Positions 1 through 6,015 of a stretch of DNA of 8,061 nucleotides are shown here, one piece after another; the first letter of the stretch is position 1, and each line of letters opens with the position of its first letter. Location of the stretch: NCBI GenBank assembly GCA_013152045.1, contig JAADGZ010000192.1, forward strand, positions 1-8,061, written 5' to 3'. This stretch comes from Gammaproteobacteria bacterium (lineage in GTDB: Bacteria > Pseudomonadota > Gammaproteobacteria > UBA6429 > Thiohalophilaceae). Under the pieces are notes generated by a model, which did no database searches, was not told where the DNA came from, and saw nothing but the letters and a program-made list of their open reading frames with translations. A program made the position numbers and the translations under genes.

Positions 1-9
1 TTCATAATT

Positions 10-206
10 TAACGCAGAGGACGCAAAGACGCAGAGGCGCAGAGGTTTTCTGGCTTTAGAAATTCTAAACATGTCATCCTGGCGAAGGCCTGAATCCAGT
101 TAATGTCTAACACATTGGACTCCAGCCTGCATCGGAGTGACGGAACATTGCAAAATATTTCTTATTTAAATCTCTGCGCCTCTGCGTCTTTGCGTCCTCT
201 GCGTTA
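10..206. repeat. MITE-like element with perfect 35-bp terminal inverted repeats
   Basis: Positions 10-44 and 172-206 are exact reverse complements over 35 bp, enclosing 127 bp. Each arm is built from imperfect 8-9 base units: ACGCAGAGG (12-20), ACGCAAAG (21-28), ACGCAGAGG (29-37), CGCAGAGG (38-45). Weak similarity continues outward, with TTC at 1-3 facing GAA at 213-215. A 15-bp palindrome (55-69, arms TTTAGAA/TTCTAAA) lies just inside the left arm. I see no credible protein in it, so it would be non-autonomous if mobile. The right arm runs into the pdxA stop codon. Neither arm is followed by a T-tract in the outgoing direction, so it is not a classical intrinsic terminator, although the RNA could fold into a long hairpin. 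From memory, similar CGCAGAG-rich repeats are scattered in unrelated bacterial genomes; family identity was not checked. The left boundary is uncertain because the window starts there. Confidence 0.8.
73..141. repeat. Degenerate inner palindromic repeat (GTCAT...ATCCA type)
   Basis: Positions 73-98 (starting GTCATCCTGG, ending GAATCCA) and 116-141 (starting TGGACTCC, ending GGAGTGAC) are imperfect reverse complements, matching at 17 of 26 positions, with a 17-base spacer. The pattern resembles the common dispersed bacterial repeat whose arms read roughly GTCATTCC...GGAATCCA. It sits inside the 35-bp arms of the larger element and is unrelated to them, so it looks like a second, older repeat nested in, or carried by, the first. 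It lies beyond the pdxA stop and may contribute to RNA folding after that gene. The recognition of the family is from memory of the motif. Confidence 0.5.
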
Positions 207-1205
207 TTTAACGAAAATATCAGACTCAGATTGTGCTTGTTTCGCCATCTGCACAGCGGTGTCGATGGCCATTTGCAGGCTGCCGGTGTTGGCGTGGCCG
301 CTGCCAGCTAGATCCAGGGCGGTGCCGTGATCGACCGAGGTGCGGATAATCGGCAGGCCCAGGGTGATGTTCACCGCCTGACCGAAGCCGCGGTATTTCA
401 GCACTGGCAGGCCCTGATCGTGGTACATGGCGAGCACGGCATCGGCCTGTTCGAGTTTGGGCGGGGTGAAGGCGGTATCGGCGGGCAGGGGGCCGTGCAG
501 GTCAAATCCCTGTTCTCGCAGGGCGTTGAGCACCGGGCTGATAATCTCAATTTCTTCTTTGCCCATATGGCCATCCTCTCCAGCGTGAGGATTGAGCCCA
601 CAGATCAGAATTCGGGGTCTTGGCAGGTTGAAACGAGTTTGTAGATCCCGCTGTAAAATCCGGATGACATTTTCCAGCAGGGCCGGGGTAATGGCCTGGC
701 TGATCTGTTTCAGGGGTAGGTGGGTGGTGACCAGCGCGACCCGCAGGCCGGGAGTGGCCAACATCATCACGACTTGCGGCGTATGGGTGAGTGCGGCTAG
801 AAATTCCGTATGACCGGTAAAGGCCATGCCGGCCTCGTTGATCACGGCTTTATGAATCGGGCCAGTGACCATGGCGGCAAACTCACCATCCTGACAGCCG
901 CTCACCGCCCGGCGTATGCTGTCGAGTACATAGCCTGCATTGCCGGGATCAGGCTGACCACAGGTACAGGGCTGGGCCAGCGTGACGGGCAATACATTGA
1001 GCGTGCCGGGTATGTGTGAATTTATTTGCCCATGCGAGTATTCCTGAACACTCAGGGGTAATTCGAGCTGTGCGGCGCGCGTGGTCAGCAAATCAGGATC
1101 GGCAATGATCACCAGCGGCCAGGGCAGGGTTTGCTGGGCCAGCTGGATGACTAGATCCGGGCCGATGCCAGCCGGTTCGCCGGCTGTGATAGCAAGGGGT
1201 TGCAT
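204..1205 (-). CDS. pdxA: 4-hydroxythreonine-4-phosphate dehydrogenase PdxA
   Basis: PdxA performs the NAD-dependent oxidation of 4-phosphohydroxy-L-threonine in the DXP-dependent pyridoxal 5'-phosphate pathway; the decarboxylated product is condensed by PdxJ. It is a cytosolic, metal-dependent homodimer. The predicted protein has 333 residues, close to the 329 of E. coli. It opens with the family signature [17 protein letters not shown] and contains VTGPIHK (113-119), GHTEF (131-135), NPHAGEDG (205-212), [11 protein letters not shown] (261-271) and [10 protein letters not shown] (292-301). His162, His207 and His262 keep the same 45- and 55-residue spacing as the E. coli metal ligands H166, H211 and H266, so the enzyme looks active. 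The frame stays open to 1304, but the upstream stretch overlaps surA and has no family similarity, so the start at 1205 is chosen. It begins 10 bases after the surA stop without a clear Shine-Dalgarno, which suggests coupling to surA. Its TAA stop lies inside the right arm of the neighbouring repeat. Confidence 0.97.
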   Translation of the reverse strand: MQPLAITAGEPAGIGPDLVIQLAQQTLPWPLVIIADPDLLTTRAAQLELPLSVQEYSHGQINSHIPGTLNVLPVTLAQPCTCGQPDPGNAGYVLDSIRRAVSGCQDGEFAAMVTGPIHKAVINEAGMAFTGHTEFLAALTHTPQVVMMLATPGLRVALVTTHLPLKQISQAITPALLENVIRILQRDLQTRFNLPRPRILICGLNPHAGEDGHMGKEEIEIISPVLNALREQGFDLHGPLPADTAFTPPKLEQADAVLAMYHDQGLPVLKYRGFGQAVNITLGLPIIRTSVDHGTALDLAGSGHANTGSLQMAIDTAVQMAKQAQSESDIFVK

Positions 1206-1215
1206 AGGTCGGCGC

Positions 1216-2514
1216 TTACTGGTTGAAGCGGTAATCCACATAGGCTTCGCTGCGTATACGCCGCAGCCAGTTTTGAGTGGCCTCATCGGCTTTGCGTTTG
1301 CCAATCAGCATGCGCGCCTGATTGCGAAGGTATTGTTTGCTGTCATCGTGAGTGCGGCGCGATACCACCTGGATGATATGCCAGCCAAACTGGGTGCGGA
1401 AGGGCTGGCTGATTTCACCGGGTTTAAGCTTGTTCATTTCTTCTTCAAATTTCGGCACCATGGTACCGGGGTTAGTCCAGCCCAGACTGCCGCCTTCTGT
1501 GGCCGAGGCGGTATCGGCGGAATGGGTACGGGCCAGTTGAGCAAAGTCCTCGCCGGCAATAATGCGCGCGCGCAGAGCTTGCAATTGTTTGCGAGCATCG
1601 TCATTGCTTATCAGTTGATTGGGTCTGATCAGAATATGTCGGGCCAGCGTTTGTTGCACCTCATGGGATTGATCCGGGCTGCGTTTGTCCGTCAGCTTGA
1701 TGATGTGAAAGCCGCTGGCACTACGCAGAGGAGAGCTAACATCGCCAATTTTCATGTCGTTAATGATATGGCTGAAAAAAGTTGGCATTTGTCCCGCCTT
1801 GCGCCAGCCAAGATCACCGCCTTTTAGCGCCTGGGGGCCGTCAGAATTACCGATAGCGAGGCGGGTAAAATCCTCACCATCAAGGATTCGTTTGCGTAGT
1901 GCTTCGGCGCGGCGGCGGGCTTTTTGGATCTGCAGCGGGGTCGCGGCCTCGGGGGTGGCGATGAGAATATGGCTGAGGCGGTATTCTTCATCGTGGTTTT
2001 TCATGTTGGCCTTGTTGGCCAGGTAGTTATTTACTTCTTGTTCGCTTACCGTAATCTTGTTTTTTACTTGTTGCTTGCGTAATTCATTGATGAGCAGTTC
2101 GTTCTTGACGTTTTCACGGAAGCCGGCAAAGGCCATACCATCACGATCTAGCACTTTCTGGAATTGCTCCATGCTGAGTTTGTTTTCCCTGGCGATGTTT
2201 TCAATTACGCGGTTGATGGTTTCGTCATCAACCCGGATGCCGGAACGTTTGGCAATCTGTAACTGGAGTTTTTCCATAATCATGCGTTCCAGCACCTGTT
2301 TACGCAGGATCGTGTCATCAGGTAACTGGGTACGGGCACCCAGTTGTTTTTTAACCAGTTGCAGACGGTTGTCGAGCTCAACCCGGGTGATCACATCGTC
2401 GTTGACCACGGCAATGATGTGATCCAGCTCAAGGATGCCGGATTTTTTGGCCATGATGGTGGGTGATGCGCCCAGCAGGGTGAGAAGAAGAAACAGCAGG
2501 GGCAGGACTTTCAT
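1216..2514 (-). CDS. surA: Periplasmic chaperone / peptidyl-prolyl isomerase SurA
   Basis: SurA escorts unfolded outer-membrane proteins across the periplasm to the Bam complex; LptD is a known client in E. coli. The predicted protein has 432 residues (E. coli 428). Residues 1-22 form a signal peptide ([17 protein letters not shown], probable cleavage after Met-Ala at 21-22). The N-terminal chaperone domain starts at [15 protein letters not shown] (30-44). Two parvulin domains follow: about 177-276 ([25 protein letters not shown]) and about 287-386 ([27 protein letters not shown]). The C-terminal helix ends in EAYVDYRF, typical of the family. An in-frame ATG at 2562 would add 16 residues before the signal peptide; the internal ATG at 2514 is preferred because it starts directly with Met-Lys and a hydrophobic core. 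It is placed between lptD and pdxA, the conserved order, and probably shares their transcript. Confidence 0.97.
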   Translation of the reverse strand: MKVLPLLFLLLTLLGASPTIMAKKSGILELDHIIAVVNDDVITRVELDNRLQLVKKQLGARTQLPDDTILRKQVLERMIMEKLQLQIAKRSGIRVDDETINRVIENIARENKLSMEQFQKVLDRDGMAFAGFRENVKNELLINELRKQQVKNKITVSEQEVNNYLANKANMKNHDEEYRLSHILIATPEAATPLQIQKARRRAEALRKRILDGEDFTRLAIGNSDGPQALKGGDLGWRKAGQMPTFFSHIINDMKIGDVSSPLRSASGFHIIKLTDKRSPDQSHEVQQTLARHILIRPNQLISNDDARKQLQALRARIIAGEDFAQLARTHSADTASATEGGSLGWTNPGTMVPKFEEEMNKLKPGEISQPFRTQFGWHIIQVVSRRTHDDSKQYLRNQARMLIGKRKADEATQNWLRRIRSEAYVDYRFNQ

Positions 2515-2689
2515 GCGGATCAGCTCAATATTCAGCAAAAAACAGGCCGGCAAGGATAGCATTTAATGGCGATACAAGCAGCTTGTCGTGAAGTGATTAT
2601 TCGTGTCTTAGAAATTTGTTGCGCATTTCCCAGGAAAATTACTTCGCCGGGACGTTGATATCCCTCAATGCGACGCTGAGTTTAGCAGG
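2515..2689. other. Spacer between lptD and surA
   Basis: This 175-bp stretch has no credible gene. A small hairpin lies at about 2574-2586 (5-bp stem ACAAG/CTTGT), too weak and without a T-run to be called a terminator. I could not identify a convincing minus-strand promoter for surA, although the length of the gap leaves room for one. The lptD-surA-pdxA genes may therefore be one transcript or two. Confidence 0.5.
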
Positions 2690-4852
2690 CTAGAACCCGG
2701 TACCGAAACCGGCTAGTCCCTTCAGCTCCAGCTCGAAATAGATGGCTTTTTCTTCCGGCTCATCCACGCGGATAAAGCGCTGCCGAGTGCTGAGTTTAAA
2801 TGCCCAGCAGCAACTGTCGTAACGCAGGCTGTATTCGGATTCTTGTTGGCGCTGGTAACGGACGTCGTAAAGCCTGCGGGCGCTAACATACCAGTTGGGT
2901 GTGATGCGCCAGCGAATCAGACTATCGTTGGTTTCCAGGCTATTTTTCTGGTAGCGATAATTGACGCGAAAATCCAGGTTGCGGGTTGGCTTATACTCTA
3001 TGCGCAGGTTTCCCCGGGTGTAGGTCTTGGTCTGGGGATCCCACTGCGTATCCGCAACAATATAAAGATTACTAAAAGGCCGACTCATCAGTTCGGCGAT
3101 GACGGGAGTGCGCCGGGTCGTATCTACGCCATTACCGGACAGGGCTACGCGGCGTTTAGAAAAATAATACATCTGGCCAATGCGCGCCATCAATTTTTCT
3201 GTGCCGCTAGTTTCGTCAAAGAAACGGGTAGTGAGCATGGCCGTCAGGCGGTTGGCGTCTTCCACCCGATCAGCGCCGGTAAAGCGGTTTTCCCGGAATG
3301 GGTCGTTGATGTTAAAAGTAACCTGGCCGGTATCGAACAGGGGTAGATTATCCTGCCGTCGGTAGGGCGAATAGACATAAAACAGTTGCGGCTCCAGGCT
3401 TTGTATCATGTCGTGGCCGCCGAGGCCCAGGTTGCGTTCAAAGAATATGCCGCTTTTAAGACTAAAGATAGGCAGGTTACGTGAAGCTTTGGTTTTTTGC
3501 CCCGTTGCCGGATTGAGCAGATCATAGGCGGTATATTGCCAGCTCAGTTTGGGGGTGAGGTACATGGCTTCATTGCTTAGAGGCAGGCTGATATAGGGCT
3601 TCATGTTCAGGCGCGTGCCCTGTACGCTACTATTTTTGCGGGAAAATTTAACAATTTCAGCATTGATGCCGGGATGCAATTCATTTTCCCGGGTAGGCAA
3701 GCGGCTGCGGAAAGTCAGCTGGGGCAGACGTTCATAGGCGCTGCTGCCGGATAGTGTCTGGTAGGCTTGCGCCTGTGCGTTGACACTCCAGTTGAGTGCG
3801 TTGTAAGACAGGGCGGCTTTCTGCTGCAGAACAGTGGGGTTGGAGTTGTTGAGCGTGGTGCCAAAGTCGAGGAAGTAATCGTTGTCACTGACCTGATTGT
3901 AATCGATTGAGGTGGCCCAGCCGAGGACGGCGGTACTCCGGTGTTGCCATTTGATCCGACTGCGACTGCTGCCATAAAGCTTGTCATTATTCAGATAACC
4001 CAGCGTTAGTTGGCCGCTGTTGCCCGGATTCAGATAACGGAATTCATTTTGCAACAGGGTGCCGCGCCGGGACATATACCAGGGCGTGATGGTGGCATCC
4101 CGATTGGGAGCGATATTCCAGTAGAATGGCAGGATCACCTGGCTGCCGTTGCGCTGGGAGCTGCCAATATCTGGAAATAGCAGGCCCGTGAGGCGAGCAT
4201 CACCAATCGGGAAGCGCATATAGGGGAAATAGAAAAAAGGTACGCCCATAAAGCGCACTACGCTATTGGTGGCGTATCCCTGGCGGGATTCCGTGTCCAG
4301 ACGTATCTGGCTGGCGGTGAGCAGCCAGTCGGGATCCTCCTTTTTGCAGCTGGTGTAGCTTGCAGCGTACATGGCCATTCTGGCCGGATCGAGTAGTTTG
4401 ATGCTCTCGGCCTGACCTTTCCTGCCATCGATGGTGAGGTAGCTGGCATGATTAATAACGCCGTTTTGTTTGTCCATATTATAGCGGGCATCCGTACCTT
4501 TTAGCTGCAGGCCGGGATTGCTGAGGTGTACGTTTCCCTGCGCTTCAATTTCATTTTTTTCATGGAAATAACGGGCACGGTCGGTTTCGAGCTGGGTATT
4601 GGCCTGGTTAATGATGACGCGGCCGGTAAATATACTAATATCGCGGCTTGGCATTTCCATCTTGTCTGCTTGCAGATGGGTGGCCTGATCAGCAATAAAT
4701 GGAATCCGTGGCCAGGGCGCTGGTTTGCCACACAGCGATTCTGTATCGGGCATAATTGCGGCAGGCCCGCTGCCTGTTTTTGTCTGCGCATAGAGCAGGA
4801 CTGGCAGACTTGCGAATAGACACAGGCCAGACAAGAAGAGGCGTTGGCGCAT
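2690..4852 (-). CDS. lptD: LPS-assembly outer-membrane protein LptD
   Basis: LptD (formerly Imp/OstA) forms, with the lipoprotein LptE, the outer-membrane translocon that inserts lipopolysaccharide into the outer leaflet. From the start chosen here it has 720 residues, somewhat shorter than the 784 of E. coli. Residues 1-22 are a signal peptide (RQRLFLSGLCLFASLPVLLYA, cleavage before Gln23). The periplasmic OstA/LptA-like beta-jellyroll spans about 60-163 (ADKMEM, TGRVIINQ, AQGNVHL), followed by the C-terminal beta-barrel with the LptD motif around FMGVPFFYFPYMRFPIGD. All four cysteines used for the disulfides in E. coli (C31, C173, C724, C725) have counterparts: Cys41, Cys169, Cys681 and Cys682. 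The protein ends in Phe, as outer-membrane barrels often do. The frame opens at a GTG at 4888, which would add 12 residues; the ATG at 4852 is preferred because it directly precedes a positively charged, hydrophobic signal sequence. It is the first gene of the minus-strand cluster and divergent from amgK. Confidence 0.97.
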   Translation of the reverse strand: MRQRLFLSGLCLFASLPVLLYAQTKTGSGPAAIMPDTESLCGKPAPWPRIPFIADQATHLQADKMEMPSRDISIFTGRVIINQANTQLETDRARYFHEKNEIEAQGNVHLSNPGLQLKGTDARYNMDKQNGVINHASYLTIDGRKGQAESIKLLDPARMAMYAASYTSCKKEDPDWLLTASQIRLDTESRQGYATNSVVRFMGVPFFYFPYMRFPIGDARLTGLLFPDIGSSQRNGSQVILPFYWNIAPNRDATITPWYMSRRGTLLQNEFRYLNPGNSGQLTLGYLNNDKLYGSSRSRIKWQHRSTAVLGWATSIDYNQVSDNDYFLDFGTTLNNSNPTVLQQKAALSYNALNWSVNAQAQAYQTLSGSSAYERLPQLTFRSRLPTRENELHPGINAEIVKFSRKNSSVQGTRLNMKPYISLPLSNEAMYLTPKLSWQYTAYDLLNPATGQKTKASRNLPIFSLKSGIFFERNLGLGGHDMIQSLEPQLFYVYSPYRRQDNLPLFDTGQVTFNINDPFRENRFTGADRVEDANRLTAMLTTRFFDETSGTEKLMARIGQMYYFSKRRVALSGNGVDTTRRTPVIAELMSRPFSNLYIVADTQWDPQTKTYTRGNLRIEYKPTRNLDFRVNYRYQKNSLETNDSLIRWRITPNWYVSARRLYDVRYQRQQESEYSLRYDSCCWAFKLSTRQRFIRVDEPEEKAIYFELELKGLAGFGTGF

Positions 4853-4877
4853 GATTCGTCTGAAGAAAATAGTTTTT

Positions 4878-4908
4878 ATTGTAATCACAGATTGTCAGGT
4901 GCTTGCAA
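4878..4908 (-). promoter_or_regulatory. Possible lptD promoter
   Basis: Reading the minus strand, a -35-like TTGCAA (4903-4908) is followed after 19 bases by a -10-like TACAAT (4878-4883), in the divergent spacer upstream of the ATG at 4852. The spacing is at the long limit for a sigma-70 promoter, so this is a weak assignment. If it is used, transcription would begin near 4871, which would exclude the GTG start at 4888 and support the ATG at 4852. Confidence 0.3.
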
Positions 4909-4964
4909 ATCCAGCCAATGAAAGTGGCATATTATTGCATAGCCCTGTCAGCGCTTGCAGTATG

Positions 4965-4970
4965 TATAAT
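4965..4970 (+). promoter_or_regulatory. -10 element of the amgK-glnE promoter
   Basis: A perfect TATAAT lies in the 125-bp divergent spacer. No good -35 is found at 16-18 bases; the nearest candidates are CTGTCA at 4945-4950 (14-base spacer, too short) and TTGCAT at 4935-4940 (24-base spacer, too long). A start site 6-8 bases downstream would fall at or next to the ATG at 4978, so the transcript would have essentially no leader if that codon is the true start. Confidence 0.45.
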
Positions 4971-4977
4971 GCGAATC

Positions 4978-6015
4978 ATGAAGACAGAGGATGACAAGCG
5001 TCTGCAGCTAGTTTATGACTGGTTGGTGCAAACACTGGGAAGCTCGGACTTTAGTTTGGCTCCGGCTTCGGCCGATGCCAGTTTTCGCCGTTATTTTCGG
5101 CTTTGCCTGAATGGCCAGAGCTACATCGTTATGGATGCGCCGCCGGAACAGGAGGACTGCCGACCGTTTATTGCTGTGGCCGCGCTATTTCGACAACGGG
5201 GGCTGAATGCGCCCCGGGTGCTGGCGCAGGATCTGGCCCAGGGTTTGTTGCTGCTGGACGATCTGGGTGAGCGCCTGTATTTGTCAGAACTCAATCAAGG
5301 CTCAGTCGATGCCTTGTATGGCGATGCGATACAGGCTTTGCTTACTCTGCAGTCGGCGCCGGCGGAGGTGGTGCAGGGCGCAGCGCTGCCTGCCTATGAT
5401 CGGTCGCTGTTGCTGCGCGAGATGGCGCTGTTTCGGGATTGGTATCTGCAACGCCATCTTGGCCTGTCGTTAAATAAACATGATAGGGCTGTTCTCGATT
5501 CGTTGTTTTCCTTTCTTGCCGATGCCGCGCTCTCGCAGGCGCAGGTCATTGTTCACCGTGACTATCATTCACGCAATCTGCTGGTTTGTGATGTCGATCC
5601 AGATTCTAGTCCATGTTCTAATCCGGGCATTCTGGATTTTCAGGACGCCGTGATTGGTCCAGTAAGCTATGATCTGGTTTCCCTGTTGCGCGATTGTTAT
5701 ATCGTCTGGCCGCAGGCGCGGGTGCAGGCCTGGGTGGCGCAGTATTTTGGGCAGGCGCAGGCACGGGGTATTCTGCCACCGGCGATGAGCGAGGCGCAGT
5801 TCATGCGCGACTTTGATCTCATGGGCATTCAGCGTCATCTCAAGGCCAGCGGTATATTTGCGCGGCTGAATTATCGGGATCACAAACCGGCTTATCTGCA
5901 TGATATTCCCCGCACCCTGGACTACATTCGCCAGGTCGGCGCGGCCTGGCCCGAGCTGGCGGATTTTCTGCGTCTGCTGGAGCGGTTGCAGGTGAATACA
6001 GCGGTGGCGGGGTGA
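4978..6015 (+). CDS. amgK: AmgK-like N-acetylmuramate/N-acetylglucosamine anomeric kinase
   Basis: This is a member of the aminoglycoside phosphotransferase/choline kinase fold. In Pseudomonas the lptD-adjacent member, AmgK, phosphorylates N-acetylmuramic acid (and GlcNAc) at C1, the first step of a cell-wall recycling bypass to UDP-MurNAc. The predicted protein has 345 residues and should be cytosolic. The N-terminal lobe carries ASADASFRRYFR (about 26-37) and the YIVMDAPPE strand with the likely nucleotide-binding region. The catalytic loop HRDYHSRNLL starts at His193, with Asp195 as the probable base and Asn200 as a metal ligand; the metal-binding LDFQDA follows with Asp220, then the family motif GPVSYDLVSLLRD. 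The frame is open back to a TTG at 4903, but those 25 extra residues are not expected in the family and overlap the promoter region, so the ATG at 4978 is preferred. It has no clear Shine-Dalgarno. The stop overlaps the glnE start. The assignment of substrate rests on family and location, not on residues I can verify; an uncharacterised kinase of this family is the alternative. Confidence 0.85.
   Translation: MKTEDDKRLQLVYDWLVQTLGSSDFSLAPASADASFRRYFRLCLNGQSYIVMDAPPEQEDCRPFIAVAALFRQRGLNAPRVLAQDLAQGLLLLDDLGERLYLSELNQGSVDALYGDAIQALLTLQSAPAEVVQGAALPAYDRSLLLREMALFRDWYLQRHLGLSLNKHDRAVLDSLFSFLADAALSQAQVIVHRDYHSRNLLVCDVDPDSSPCSNPGILDFQDAVIGPVSYDLVSLLRDCYIVWPQARVQAWVAQYFGQAQARGILPPAMSEAQFMRDFDLMGIQRHLKASGIFARLNYRDHKPAYLHDIPRTLDYIRQVGAAWPELADFLRLLERLQVNTAVAG

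Noticed and set aside
10..206. CRISPR-like or rho-independent terminator interpretation of the repeated arms
   Set aside because: There are only two arms, inverted rather than direct, and no T-tract follows either arm in the outgoing direction.
103..330. Plus-strand open frame of 75 codons starting in the repeat
   Set aside because: It crosses the repeat arm and the 3' end of pdxA in antisense; there is no ribosome site and the repeat explains the sequence.
1206..1304. N-terminal extension of PdxA to a start at 1304
   Set aside because: These 33 codons overlap the conserved C-terminus of SurA, and PdxA proteins begin at the [13 protein letters not shown] region.
1081..1827. Plus-strand open frame (248 codons) across the pdxA-surA junction
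   Set aside because: It runs antisense to two well-conserved genes and through their junction; no family features.
4903..4977. Upstream TTG start for amgK giving 25 extra residues with a hydrophobic segment
   Set aside because: The extension would span the promoter, starts with a rare codon without a ribosome site, and would put a membrane-like segment on a cytosolic kinase family.
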